DNA of 64,000 nt, from positions 21,222,001 through 21,286,000 of the forward strand of contig OZ020317.1 of the NCBI GenBank assembly GCA_963971305.1. Reading direction: 5' to 3'. Positions within the stretch are counted from its first letter, which is position 1. Each line of letters begins with the position of its first letter. Under the pieces are notes generated by a model. It was not told the origin of the DNA and did not search any database. It saw only the letters and a list, made by a program, of their open reading frames with translations. The DNA comes from Arcuatula senhousia (lineage: Eukaryota > Mollusca > Bivalvia > Mytilida > Mytilidae). The translations under genes were made by a program, and so were the position numbers. This document shows, piece after piece, positions 1-12,927 of the stretch.

Positions 1-562
1 AACATAAAGAATAATGTCAATGTTGCTAAAAAAATAACAGAATAGAAAAACGGGTAAGCAAACAAAGTGAGGATCACAACAATGTCTAATTAAGAATGTG
101 ATACTATTATAATTAATGTTATTTTTTATCTTATAAATTAAGAAAAAATTTGACAGCATATTTAGTATATCCAATACATTTTATAGATACCGTAAAACAT
201 ATTTACCCAGTTTTTTAGTAGTTTATCATATAATAAGAGGCAGTGCCCTGCCTTGGTTATACCAAATAAAATAAATTCAAACCAAATTTTACAACAAATT
301 ATGTACAGTACAACAAAGCAATGTATAAAGCCAGTATCCTTCCCTGGTTATTCCAAATAACACAAGATAAAATTATTTTTTTAAATGACTTTCATCCACA
401 TGAATAAATGTAACTCTATATTTCGTATGAACTTTTCCACTTATTTTATACACTTTTAATTTGCATTTGCATTTTTGCAATTGTGCAATTATAAATTCAT
501 AGAAATTAAATATAATTTCCCTGAACATTTATGTTATTTTCTTGTGCGGGAAGTAAAATTGG
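1..562. other. AT-rich non-coding stretch
   Basis: No ORF with recognisable motifs, no splice-site/ORF combination and no clear repeat boundary. Sequence is strongly AT-rich with short homopolymers. I see nothing assignable. Confidence 0.5.
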
Positions 563-660
563 TGTCTGTTTTTTGTCCCGTTCTTATTGGTGCTTACTAG
601 TTTTGTCTCTATCCTTTTGGACTTTTGACAATCGGATACCCAATAAGTATCTCTGCTTCT
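563..660 (+). repeat. Penelope-like family I 3'-tail fragment
   Basis: About 100 bp matching the 3' non-coding tail that follows the RT ORF at 25.8-26.06 kb, in the same order: the tgtctg/tttgtcc block, the ggtg-tttact-ggttttgtctct block, then ggatacccc and the terminal tacctctgcttc word. Only the extreme 3' end is present, as expected for severe 5' truncation of a retroelement. The short ORF overlapping it is the tail read in frame, not a gene. Confidence 0.75.
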
Positions 661-3600
661 TAAAAATTTATGTATATTTGTATCTAAATTCTAAGATTTT
701 GAATCAATATTGTAACAGTCACTTCTAGGAACCCGCAAATCGAGTAATCAGTTACTACACCTCAAAAAAAAAATTTTGTTGTATCATATCTACGAAAAAT
801 TAAAAATAATATCAAAGCAAGAACTAACCATTTCGTCTAACATGATATTGAATTTTTCTACCAGTGCCTGAAAACGATGAAATGATTTTTTTAGAGATCA
901 CATGAAACGTATTTTCTTATAACCTTGGTCTAATAGTCGGTTATATCATATAATTTATGAATTTAAAAAGATTATAAAAAAATCTTTTTTAAATGAATAT
1001 TTAAATTCCTGTATGAAAATATCAACAGTCCATGCACGTGTCCAAAGCACACGTCATTGTTGTGGTGCAATTTGATTGGTCAGTGACCGTCACCCGAAAA
1101 AAAATAGTTCCAGTCTTTCACCTGTATTCTTGGCTTATTAGTTATAAATTAATTACTCACTTTAATTACTGACACAACACATTGAGTTAATTGGCTTGGT
1201 ATTGTAAATTTGTCAATCACTCAATGGCTTCATTTCATTGTAAACATTGACCTGTGACTGTTTTGCAATGCTGATAGCGTCTAAGTACAGACTGATAGCG
1301 TCTCAGCAAAAAAGGATAGCGTCTTGGTACTGATATTCTATTAAGCCTGGGGTTAACACTAAGAGACAGATGAAAAGAGAACAAAAATTACCAAACATCA
1401 ATCAGCAAGGTAGACTGAAGTCGTGTACGGTGAATTTGTCATTTCCTTTGTCAATTTATTCTATTCATTCGGTATCAAATTCATTTCATTGAAGTCTATT
1501 CAGACTTTCATGATTTAGATACTAGTACATAACGTTTTTTTTACCTTCGTTAAATAAGGAAATACTTTTACTACGGTTAATCAAATTAATTTTCATGTCG
1601 TTTCAAGTCTTGTGTTTGTTTTTTGTTTCCTTCTAGTGTGTACATTTCATATCATTCCATAATTGTAAGCCTGGTACTTCTATTTTCCTTAGCAGCATTT
1701 TTTGTCAACGTGTCTGTTCATGGTGAGATTGCTTAAAATTATTGATATTTTTTTTACTTTTCGATTAAATTTTGACAATTGACTTATTCTAGATGTAAAA
1801 AAATGGTTGGTCTCTATGTCTCAACAGCATCATAGTCTTTCTGTATCTGACTGAAATCCTTAGTTTTTGGTATTGCTGTGCGCATTGCTGTGATTATTAA
1901 AAGCCGGACATTTCTTATTACATGTCTTAAATGTCTTTTGTATATACTAATGATAACAAAGGTCATATTACAGTGCCTTGTGGAACACCTGTGATGCACG
2001 GTTCTCTTTTACTTGAGATTTATCCTCCAAGTTCGATAGTTTATTATAACTTTTATGTACACCCCGTTTTTACAAATATGTTGATAAAAAGAAATCCTTC
2101 TTTTGTTTTAATTTTGGATATCTTGTTTTTTTTGACAAACATCCGATAATTAAGGTTCATCTTTACACTTCGGAAAAATGACTGATATTTTACGTCTTTT
2201 TTCAGTCTATGTGGAGTCTAAACTACACATTCAATTGCTTAATAAGGCGTAGCAGCGTCTAGATAAATATTTTTTGCATAAACTTTTAGTATTTTGTACG
2301 TGTACAATTGATCCGTTTTGCCGGGGCATTTTCTTTGCGTTTTTCAGTTCACCCAAATATAGCCAAATATCAACAATGCCCTATCATTTGGCCTCCACGT
2401 GCTCGGTAATTTCAATATTGGTTTTATTAAATCTACTCACAATCGGGTTTTACGGAAGGTTATTAAGGGGTAATTCATGCTTTATTTATGGTATAATTTG
2501 CACGGAAAGAAAATGAATAGAGAAAACAACAAAAGTTATCTTGTAAACTGGAAGGGAAAATGATCATCGATTTTTATATCTAGACGCTGATACACTTTAT
2601 TTTGTGTTACTATGTGTCGTTTAAGTCGTACATAGACTAGAAAAATAGGTCAAATATCTACCATTGATTTCGAAGTGTAACCATGAACCTTAATGGCAAA
2701 ATTAAGAATACTTTGGTCGGAATAAGATAATGCTGCAAGAGGTAAAGACGGTATGACAAGGCAAATAAGGCTTCTTTGGCTATACAAACGATACATCGAC
2801 ACACAGATTGAAGTACAAAATTAAAGCAAAACGGTAATAACAAGCCTACCAAACTGAGATAATAAATCTCAAATGATGATGAAACTTCAACAGCCCAAAA
2901 CGAAACATTCACATATACACAAATAAATTTCCGCGGACTCAGAAATAAACTTTCGCCATGTCAATTTAAGCACCTACTTTTATTCCACGGTTCTAGCGTT
3001 AACCTGGGCATCATTAAACCTAAATAATCGATCTTTGAACGTTATATATTTTTAAATACATTATGCAAGTAATTTTTTAAAACATTTTTCGGTTGACTGT
3101 GTTTTATTTATGTTATTTGTCAAAAAAATGTGTGTTTTCATTTGAATTTTTCCCATATTGATATCAAGGTAGATCTTGAAGAAACTGAATCTTTCCTATC
3201 TTAAGTTGAAAACATCAAAGATTCTAGATACGAAATTGTTTGCAAAAGTTAGTCAAAAGGCAGAAAAACAGACGACACCAATGTTTTGTGCACAGCAATA
3301 TACTCGGCTGGGCATAACCGTTTTTCCATTTTGCTCTTTCCATACAGTGATTATCATGTTTTATTGTAGCTTTTTTTAATAAAGGTCTATCAAATTATCC
3401 TTTCGTAGCAATCGTTGAGTTTATTGATTTAGACTTATTTAACGATTTTAGGCGTGCAAATTTATCATATAAAAGGCGTACGCCTGACGTCATGGAAACA
3501 CGTCTGTTTACGTAAAAAAAATGTTTTTTAATTGCTGAGGCAGACATGATAAGTTTTAACAGAGATCTGATATTTGCTAACCTGATGCCCTTTTTTCTAT

Positions 3601-4250
3601 GTTAATAACACTAGCATTTACTATTCAATAAACTAAATGTGTGGATTTTACCCATACTTTACTGATCACAGGAACTGATTAATCTTAAGGTACCAGTCTT
3701 GTTTTGTAAGTTCTTGCGCGGATGGACGTCAAAACATGAATGCTATTAGGATATATTGCCTTTTCTCTGTTTTGTTTGCAACATAAATTTTCAAGCATTT
3801 GTTTCTAATTTCTGGCTCTTATTGATGGTAAGACAAAACACTATGACATGATTAACTTTTGGAAATGAAAAAGTTGCATTTTCTAATAAAAAAGTATTCG
3901 TGAAAAGGGGGGCTATTTTTGCTTTTTGAAGTTAAAGTGAAAGTAGAAAAAAACTATTTTTAGTTCAAACTATTGTGGTTTACCAAAGTTCGTGGAATTT
4001 GTTTTCATCTCCCATCAAAATGCCTTTTGACGCTTCTTTTATTGAAAAAAAATATAGCAAAAGTTGTATTGAATCATTAAGGTCTTTCCCTTCCACAGAA
4101 GGAAACACCTTACTGTATTTCTCATGATTATTATTAATTTTTTTTTCCGCCACAAAAAAAAAGAAGAAATACTTAACGTAACATTACGAAACTTCATACC
4201 ATTAATCGACACTATTAGGGCATAACTTGAGTAACCCTGCGAAACCGATC
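661..4250. other. Unassigned non-coding stretch
   Basis: AT-rich with scattered short ORFs (none over 85 codons) that show no domain motifs, no consistent splice sites and no codon-use signal. A CCAAT-like word near 1075 and a thrice-repeated gatagcgtct word (1271-1325) are the only local structures noticed. Confidence 0.4.
1271..1325 (+). repeat. Short threefold repeat of gatagcgtct
   Basis: The 10-mer gatagcgtct occurs three times within 55 bp with unequal spacers. It could be the remains of a minisatellite or a cluster of protein-binding sites; nothing distinguishes the two. Confidence 0.5.
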
Positions 4251-4259
4251 TATTTTTAG

Positions 4260-5200
4260 TAACAGAGTTATCTGCCCAGACCGAAAACCCTTGTGCACAA
4301 ATCTCCTCCTAAACCGTAACCGGTATCAAAAATATAGTGTGGGAAATGTGCTGGACTCCTGGCAACATGTCATCACGAAAAAAAAATTTTTCGATCAACT
4401 TCCTGGTTACGCGTTTTTGACCCGAAAAGTGTCGCGACAGATCAAATTTTTTTTCTTCAAAACGGTTAGTCCTAGAGACTTGGGACCTTCACCAATCATC
4501 CTAAGTGACATATGTTACTTCTAAAAATGTCAAGGTCAAAGGTCAAATCTCAAGGCCAGAGGTCATGGTACACCTTGTTTGCAGTATAGCTTAAAAACCA
4601 TACAAAATTGAAGCAGACATGTAATGGGAAAAATACTTGTCTCATTTAGACCTTTATTTGATATAAAGGGTCGAACACTGTACGACAAACCGTTTTCGAG
4701 TTATGGCCCTTAACGTGTTTCGGTTTATCTGTTTTTGGCTTATAACTTTTAAACCGTCAGAGATAATATAGTAAACATATGGGTTTTTTGTGACCGTCAT
4801 TATATGTCCTTCAATTTAAGACCAAAGTCGAATTGTTACGGGCAGCCATTTTCAAAATGGCTGACACCGTAAACAGTTTTTATGAAATAACACGTAAACC
4901 GTACAAAATTGAAGCGGACAATACATAAAAAAAATGTTCGCCATGTCGAAATCTACAAAAAGTGTTTCAGGTGCGAAAGCATTAAACTTGTCGTTTTTGT
5001 CCTAGCAACAAGGTAACATTAATGAAAAGTCCATAGCAACCATATATATTCTTAACCAAGACTACTTTTTGAGTTTTTTGATTTTTCAACCGGAAGTAGC
5101 TATCCGTCCATAGCAACCGTCATAAAAGTCCTTAGCAACCCTATCTTTTCTGACTTCAAACCTACTGCTGTTTACTCTAAAACATTTTTCGCAACTAATA
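4260..5200. repeat. Probable dispersed repeat with palindromic core
   Basis: This stretch repeats its own phrases (two copies of a phrase around 'accgtacaaaattgaagc[ag]gaca' near 4600 and 4900, and several ggtca half-sites). It includes a 21-bp palindrome at 4843-4863 (10-bp arms, 1-bp centre). It does not code for protein. Calling it a mobile-element remnant is inference from internal repetition and palindromicity. Confidence 0.4.
4533..4545 (+). promoter_or_regulatory. Perfect DR1 nuclear-receptor half-site pair
   Basis: AGGTCA-A-AGGTCA is an exact direct repeat with 1-bp spacing, the motif bound by RXR-, HNF4- and PPAR-type receptors in animals. It lies in a repeat with other ggtca words and no adjacent gene, so function is doubtful. 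Confidence 0.3.
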
Positions 5201-7193
5201 ATATAATATTAGTGTCAAAAACAGACTCAAATAGCCTAACCGAACGTAACGGTTATCATAAAACTAACAAAAACATGGGAAAGACCTCACATTTGTTCTC
5301 TGAACAAATGACTTTTTAATTTTAACTATTTTTTTTTTAATTCCGAAAAGCTCAGGTTTACTATTCAAGTCTAAGGGAAAAACAATACAAGACTGAGACC
5401 TTAAACTGCCACTGGATTCACTGTCGTTACGACCTTGGTTCATGTTATTGATTGTGGTTGGTTGCAATATGTGGGGGGTGTTTTTTTGTTTTTTTTGTAT
5501 GTTATGTGTTTTTTGTTATTATTGTCTATCAATATCGATTGTTTTTGTGTTTAAGTGCTTAAATGCGTTAATTGGTACAACCTTGCTTATTTTAATAGGC
5601 AAATAACTTGGCAAGCTTAAAAAAGAAAAAGATCTAAAATGATGTGAATGCTAATTAACAGAATTAAAAAGAAAACTACAAAAGTTATGATTAAAAAACA
5701 AAATCTATTAACTTGATTGATCTTTTTAAACAGCTTTCCTGCTCATTATTTATACATTATTCAACGTGTTCGGCATCAGCACAGAGAAATTGAGGTAGGA
5801 AAGGGGTATTTGAAGATGTTGATTTTTCTTCGTGTAATAAGAATGCTTTCCCAAATTGATTTATTTTGTGTATATTTTTTTTTTTGCAAACATCTTTAAC
5901 ATCGCATTGCTCAGTCGTTTAACTCTTTATCTACTTATTTATTTTTTAAAACATTAATTTTTTTTTCAAGAAAAATTACATTTTTAACTCAATAATTCTG
6001 TCAAAATGGTTGGCTCAATTTTCTTCGAATTCCTTTCTTTCTTTATGACATATTATATATTACTTTATTTTGCAATTTATGCTTTGGTTGATGTTTATAA
6101 TACTGACTGTCCTAGACATACGCCAATTGAGCAAGGTAATTTTACCAGTTCCACAAGAAATGTTTCTTATAACAACTGTATTCAATGCCTCTATCTATAT
6201 CTCTGTATAATACAAACAAGAAACCAATCGAGTGAAATATTTTTCTTCTCACCAATTAACCGTTAGCAAAATTGAATACGAAAAATTCTTTAGGATGTTT
6301 GCTGGTCATTCTAAAAACAACAAGGTACCTTGCTTTATATAACTGATTGATAGACTATGGACAAAGGTACAAAATAGGCTAGATAATTCATAGGTTGTCG
6401 AACTTGTTTTCAAGATAATATGCGTTCAAAATTTGGCGAGTAAAGGCTTTCTCTGGCTTTTTCATAGGTTTAGCATTATACTTGCTTTAGTGTAAAAACA
6501 TATGAAAAATTAACAAGAAATTTATGAAACTTAGCTTTTGATTACCCATTAAATCATATAATAAAAAGACAATTGAAGATAAGTGGGCAAAAAATATATT
6601 CTTATTTCAATGGTAAAATCAAGAGAATTTCGAAAATTTAGCAGAAATCACAAAAAAAATGATCATCGATCATTCTTGAACTGAGGGCAGTATTCGGTTA
6701 ACGTTTTTATCTAGTCCAGGGACAATATTCTTCCTTTTTCAACAATAAGATATATAAAAGTTAAAAGAATACAACACAGTTCCAGGCACTACATTTTGCT
6801 TTTTCTTACGTGCATTCGTCTTTTTAAGCGCCAGATGTAGTCCACCTGTAAGATAGATTCTATATAAATATGAAGATCGTAGAAAATTCAAACCTACGTT
6901 TTGACGAACAAGAATACAAATAATGATCGAGAACAACGTGTTTTCAAAGTTAAATAACTAACATGGTCAATTTCATAGCTTTGGTGGGTTCTTTAAACCA
7001 TACCTAAAATCCTGGGTATTTTTATCAATTATCGATTTACCATAGGTCACTTAATGTTTTGATTCACAGAAACAGCAACTATTTGATAAACCAACAACAC
7101 TACTACTACTTCAAATTCTACATATTGCCATAATATCGTGTCATTTGAGTATTGTTTAAGAAAAATGTCATATTTTAATATTTGTTTTTTGTA
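5201..7193. other. Unassigned non-coding stretch
   Basis: AT-rich, with poly-T tracts and short ORFs lacking motifs (the longest, 86 codons at 6006-6266, is hydrophobic but unrecognised and without gene context). The last bases (ttttttgtag at about 7184-7193) form a plausible 3' splice site for the GT54-like exon that follows. Confidence 0.4.
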
Positions 7194-7589
7194 GGTTTTA
7201 TGACCTTTGGAATCGTAACAGCTCGGAGACCTAACCCTTGAATACTTCTTGAAAAATTCAGAAACGTACGAACAACAAGAATTCTGTGTCGTTCTTCTAC
7301 TTGCAGATCAGGATTTATCTTGGAAACATAAAATGATCGAAACCCTTCAAAACTTCAAAGAGGAACTTAACAATGGAACCATTCATGTTTTACAGAGTTT
7401 TGAAAGGATGTATCCTAAGTAAGACAATCTAACGCACCACTTTAGTTTACCTTCAAAGGATAAAGTTCGCTTTAAGGCAAAACAGATTTTTGATTTTGCT
7501 TTATCGTGGTTGTATGTTCATAAACTAAATATTTCAAAATATTATTTACATTCAAGAGATGATTTACTTACTGTAAAGGTCATTTCCAA
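7194..7589 (+). pseudogene. Broken GT54 / MGAT4-like N-acetylglucosaminyltransferase exon
   Basis: Read across frames, this stretch gives the GT54 (alpha-1,3-mannosyl-glycoprotein 4-beta-N-acetylglucosaminyltransferase) signature: FGIVTARRP (the family's GIPTVKR-like start), FCVVLLLADQDLSWK, GTIHVLQSFERMYPK, then KDKVRFKAKQIFDFAL and YYLHSRDDLL, matching the RWRxKQNLDYA...YYxQLEDD block. The acidic pair stands where the family has its EDD metal motif. It follows a plausible 3' splice site (tttgtag) and ends near a possible donor (about 7577). An in-frame TGA after RRPNP, a frameshift near 7260 and a TAA after MYPK break it. No intact flanking exons were found, so it is a pseudogene or isolated dead exon. 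The family call is from remembered motifs. Confidence 0.72.
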
Positions 7590-7877
7590 ATGATGAAGGA
7601 TTATAAAACGGAACAGAAGAATCCTTTGGTATGTTTTAAATTATCAGTCCAAAAGGACAAAAACGTACCAGTAAACACGATATTCGATTGATCTATTAGT
7701 ATTAAATTGAATTTGACCGCGACATTGATTTCTTGCAAAAATAGTTCGGCAAAAAAATGATGAATGATGAACCCTGTTGTTTTTCTTCTACATTTTACAG
7801 CTGTTAAGAAAGGATAGAAAATCATTTAAGATAACATGAATTGTTTATGCAAAAAAAAACATGAAAGTGAACATAAC

Positions 7878-7963
7878 AAGAGCCTTCTGTCCATAGAAAA
7901 AATAAGGGGAAATTAATTAAAGACTTAATTTCCCCTTATTTTTTCTATGGACAGAAGGCTCTT
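7878..7963. repeat. Perfect 39-bp inverted repeat (hairpin)
   Basis: Arms 7878-7916 and 7925-7963 are exact reverse complements with an 8-nt loop. The sequence is unrelated to the terminal repeats of the other elements in the window. It may be a foldback MITE relic, a replication-template switch, or a library/assembly hairpin artefact. Confidence 0.9.
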
Positions 7964-10900
7964 ATTTCAATTGAAAACGGGAGTTTTTTGTTGTCTATTT
8001 CAACACTGGATCGGAATAAATATTTTATGCATTTTATTTGACCATGGGCCAATCGCAAGACTATTAACTGTATATGTCAACCCTTCCATACTGAACGTAC
8101 ATGTAGTAAGTATTTCGCTATGAAAATTTGGCACATTGAATACGGAATCGATTTAGGGTGTTTTGAGATCAGTTTAAAATAAAAGTCCAGCAGAGAAGTG
8201 ATAAAAATTGGAAAATTGGTTCAATGAAGGAGCATAAAATATTTGGGATACTTAGTGTATGTTAAAATAAATGTGTGTAATTAGGGATTTTCAAAAAAAA
8301 ATGCTAACAGTTTCCAAACTTTAACAAAAATGCAAGGTTGTTTTATATGACGTGAAATTTTCACAATTTCATCAAATTACTGACAAATACACACAGTTTC
8401 AGAAGTCATTATGCAAATTTATCTGCTATTAAATGATAAATAGAAAAATCTCTTTAAAACATGCAAGTTCATTTAAATTGTTAAAGCAAAAAAAATGTTT
8501 TCACTAATTTGTTGTTCTTAACATTTTTGTTTTTGTTTTATTTAAATCTCTTGACATGTGCACATCTTCTTTTACAATGAACATTGCAAAATTTAGTAAA
8601 ATATAAGGCCCCTCTCCGTGCCCATATAAGATTTTGTTGTAGAGTTCAATATATGATTAATCAAGGAGTCCAGTCTAAGGCAATACTTACAAGATACAAA
8701 CTAAAATGAGACTCGTATAAGCTTAAAGCTTGTTTTCGGATCCAAGATGAATAAATAAAAAAACATATTAAACCATCCAAAGGGTTTTGGAACACCTTGG
8801 GTTTTTTTTCAGATTGCCGCGGGCTTACCTCAATATTATTTAGTAAAGGTCAGATGAATATGAATATGAATATTCAACAGTTTAGTTTGGAGAGTAGTAA
8901 TGAAATAACAATTAACCGTAAAAGTTATTTTTATGAAGCTGTGAAGATATCTGATGTTTAAAAACACTAAAGGACAAGAAATGATAGAAATTAGATGCTT
9001 AATTTCGCCCTCCTAAATCTAAATATTTTGTTTATTATTGAAATGAGTCGAAAATATTTTAGATCAGTTCTAAAATATACAAGATATAGTATAGTAACTA
9101 TATCTTTTAACAAAATCGAATTGGTTACGTTACAGTGACGTCATCAAAATCTCCGAAATCGGCATTTTCAAAAAAAAGTGTTAAAATTATGCAAATTGTA
9201 ACAATGAACCACACAGTGTTCCAGAGAAATATTTTGAATTTCTGGTTAGTTTCTTTTACACAAATTATTGTAGTGGTACTCTGTGTTGCTCATAGTTATA
9301 TTTGCACAAAGCTACTCAGATTAGCCGTTTTTTCAACAGTTTTTAGCTTTTAAAAGAATATCAACATCACAAAGAACGACTTGAAACAAAATTATGCTAA
9401 TATAGTACAAGTAATATTTTAAATTAATTAACTATATATTGCATATTTCCAGCTCGTCCTGATAATTCCAATATTTTGGGTCATTTTAACAAATCTTTAT
9501 ACTGGCCATTTTGTTAATGTAAGATATATTTTGGTTAAAATTTGACGCTTGAAGAGTATGAAAACTTTGCAATAAATAAGTAGTTTTGGCAAATTTTACG
9601 ATGAGCCACACAGTGAAAACTAGAAAAAAACAAGTATCTACTTACATATATGTCAAAAGAAATGGGGGGAAATTTGCCTCTATCTGTGCTACGACTTGTT
9701 TATTCATTCAACAAATATGTGTAAAATTTTGAAACGTTTCCCACTCGACCCTCGATTTACATCCCCAATTCGGGAATATTCCAAACAATTAATATTGAGC
9801 TAGCATGAAGGCTAAAATGGTCATTTTTGTGAAATGCTTTGGGCATATGGTAGGAATAAATTTGTCATCGAGTGGTTGAGTTGGTTCACAGAGAAGTTTG
9901 CCTACCATGTGCATATATTGCATGCATGTCATAAAAATAATACATATAATACAAAGAGAATTTGTAGAAAACAATTTATGTGTGATATATTTGTTGCTTT
10001 GTTCTGTTTAATAGAGTTTTGAGTAGCTGGATTATTCAGATTTGGTTCATTTTAAATAGTTAAGTTTTTAACAAAGTTTAAATGAGTATTTGGTAAATGA
10101 AATATATGTCATTGTTTTTGTTTGTTTGTTTATTTATCAATTTTTTCAAAGATGGCTAGGTTGAGAAGACTTTTATTATATAGAGAAAAATATAAAAATC
10201 ATATATTTGTGTACAAATCCTATACTTGAAGTACCGCCTCCCCCTCCAAATATAAGCTAAAAATATTTAATATTAAAACTGATATGTTTTACTCTTCCAT
10301 TGACAATGTTTGTGCTAATGAAAGGGTCACCCCACCTACGTATAGAAAGAAAATATATCAATATTTTCTTTCCTTTATTAGATGATTCGATTCAAAGATA
10401 TACAAAACATCTTTCAACCATACATTAGGGATAGATTTTTGACTGAAAATTAAAACGATGTAGAAATGTATAGCTGTAAATAATGGTGTAAAACAATTAT
10501 TTCATTTCGGGACTTCAAATGTATAGGCAGTTGGTAAGCAATATTTCACTAAAATTACAACTGTAATTATAATCTCACTGAAAGACTATTTGTTCCCGGT
10601 AAGGTAGATGGGGTGTCTTTCACTGAGCATCTTTTTTGCACATCTGATATATCGTTAAAATTTATAACGCTTGTTATTCGAATTGATTTCTATTCGACTA
10701 TTACTATACATCGAAAGTGATAGTAACAAAAAAAACAATTGGATAAAATACACATTCTTTACGAATTTCAATATTTTCCAGTACTATTTAAGGGGAGATA
10801 ATTTATATAGAAATAATAGGGTAAAACACATCTTTAACATTTTTTCAAAAAATGATTATTGTTAACTTTATTTTTTGTTTAGTATATTTAGAAAGCCATT

Positions 10901-11384
10901 CAACATAACGATTTTTTACAAGTTTTAGAAAAAAACTATAGAATTTTCCCCTTTGATTCCATATAAAAAGGACTAAGATCTGGTATTTTTCAAAGTGGGT
11001 TATACAACAATTCAAATAGTGAACGGTTAATTTTATTACGGAGATTTAAAGTACCAGTCTAGGGCTAACTGTGGCCAAAATTTAAAAAATATATATACAT
11101 GGATAACTTTTTAGACACTCCATCTACTTTAATCGCATCAGCATAAAAGAACACAGGTCGTAGCACAGAGGTATTGGACTGGTATTGTAGTTGCTCGAGA
11201 TCAAAGAACGATTGTGTACAGGATAGTTTAGGGTAATTGTGTTTTTTTTATATGCTAACAAGTGTAAATAAATAAAACAATATATGAAAAGGTTATTTCC
11301 GGATATAAAGTTCATCTTTCAGGGTTAATAAAAATGAAATGTTGACCTGCTCATGTATCCCACGTCCTGTTATTTTTATGCACC
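7964..11384. other. Unassigned non-coding stretch
   Basis: AT-rich with no recognisable coding, RNA gene or bounded repeat. Short ORFs (60-75 codons) at 9135, 9834 and 10671 have AT-driven composition and no motifs. Confidence 0.4.
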
Positions 11385-11590
11385 TGCAAACAAAAGCTTA
11401 TCTACATGGCCAAGAATCCTGAACCAAAATTGATCCCTTCAACTCATGAACAAAAATATTGTAAGGTACAGACATTTCAAATGTTTACGACATATGTGCG
11501 CAACAGGTCGAAACTAAAATATGAATGTTCAATGGAGCGATTCTTTAAGCATAGATGCCTAACATTATACTATGTGCATAATTTACTATA
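11385..11590 (+). repeat. Diverged copy of a dispersed repeat also in the tandem duplication
   Basis: Shares the words gcttatctacatggccaagaatcc, gtgcgcaacaggt-gaaac and attctttaagcat-gatgc, in the same order, with 17747-18000 and 19709-19920; a shorter piece sits at 17205-17260. About 200 bp, low similarity, no coding capacity. Confidence 0.5.
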
Positions 11591-12149
11591 ATAGTTTAAA
11601 AAGGTTGAATTTAATTGCTTCAATATTCATTCATATATACATGTGAAAGGGTTGGTGTTTAACGCCTTATGGATCATATAATTATTACATAGTATTTGCC
11701 TTAATGGAAAAAAAACTACACGTCACTTCAAATAGTTACATGTAATTGCTAAATAAAATACAGAATTGACAAACGGGTAAAACATAATTAACCTTTTTGA
11801 GTAGTTTATCATGATCATATAACAATACACTTCCTCGATCATTCCAAAAAGACTAAATCAAAGCAAATGTATTAACAACTCTCTAGTGCAACAAATCACG
11901 TATTAAGACAAACCCTGCCCCTGTTGTTCAAAATAAAATAAGAAAAAATCAGATTTTCAGAGGAGGTTCGTCGAAGAAAAAAGAATTCTAATCTACTTGT
12001 GAATAAATATGATGAACTGAGTGTATAATAGACTGAAACATACAAATAAGCCCTGATAAGGCGAAAGGGACTGTTGGAATAAAATGTCCATTTTCCTGTA
12101 GGTCGATTTATCACATGTGTAAAAACCTGTACTCAGACATAAAAGACTA

Positions 12150-12310
12150 TGAAAAATTACCGAACTTTGAAGATCAATCTCAATGTCGAGACAAAACAAG
12201 GAAGACATACCGGAAAAATGTGAAGTTCGCAATGGTTCTGACTTGGTACAGGCACTTTAAAAGAAATGTTTGGTAAAACAAAGTTTTATGGTGTGCTAAA
12301 CCTCCCTCTT
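12150..12310 (-). repeat. Penelope-like family II 3'-tail fragment
   Basis: Matches 29655-29815, the region downstream of the family II RT ORF, including taccgaacttg-a-gatcaat, the tgacttggtacaggca word and the ttttatgg/aaacctccctctt words. It is oriented like that ORF (minus). It contains no RT sequence, so it is a 3'-end-only insertion. Confidence 0.65.
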
Positions 12311-12525
12311 AAATTGCAATTTTATTGAACACAAATATATAATAAACTAAAAAAATTCAATGTTAAAAAAAAACTTGAAGCTTGTAATATAGAGAGGCAA
12401 AAAAATCATTGCATTTTGATAATTTTGCTTGATTATTGTAGATGCAACATTTTTGTTATTTTCTTATTGACATGTACATATACGCCTAGGTACAAATGAC
12501 CGGTACTGTCCACTCATGCATGGAA

Positions 12526-12735
12526 GAAGCAGAGGTACCAATAGGGTATCCGAATATCAAAAGTCCAAAAGGGCAGAGACAAAACTAGTAAACACCAACA
12601 GGAACGGTACAAAAACAAACAACATGTAAAACATGGAAACACAAAATAACTGAACATCAGTCAACAACGCAAACTCCAGTCGAAACAAGAGTGAACTCAG
12701 GTGCTCCGGAAGAAGCAGTTCCTGCTTGCTAATGC
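12526..12735 (-). repeat. Penelope-like family I 3'-tail fragment
   Basis: Contains the complete conserved tail on the minus strand: agcagaggtacca at its end, gtccaaaagggcagagacaaaac, aacatgtaaaacatggaaacac, and the tgctccgg-agaagcagttcctgc word just after the usual RT stop. RT coding is absent. Overlapping ORFs (for example 12557-12853 minus) are tail sequence. Confidence 0.8.
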
Positions 12736-12895
12736 AAAATTCAAAATAGCATAGAATCAACAATAAAAAAAACAAGACTAGTATAAAACTACGATACGAC
12801 ATTGTAAGGCAATATCTTAGACAATTAAATAAAAATATTTCATTTTTTCTCAAGAAAATTAAGCATTTACATGTAAAAAGTATATTAAAAAATTT

Positions 12896-12927
12896 AAAGG
12901 TTATTTTATTATAAGAATTATATAAAT
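12896..12927 (+). repeat. 32-bp direct repeat flanking the foldback element (left)
   Basis: Identical to 15237-15268. It directly abuts the left end of the foldback element. At 32 bp it is too long for a usual target-site duplication. Confidence 0.85.

Noticed and set aside
9134..9144. TGACGTCA (CRE-like) words here and near 3.49, 22.17, 22.62 and 33.22 kb
   Set aside because: 8-mers expected by chance in 64 kb on this scale and not placed before any gene.
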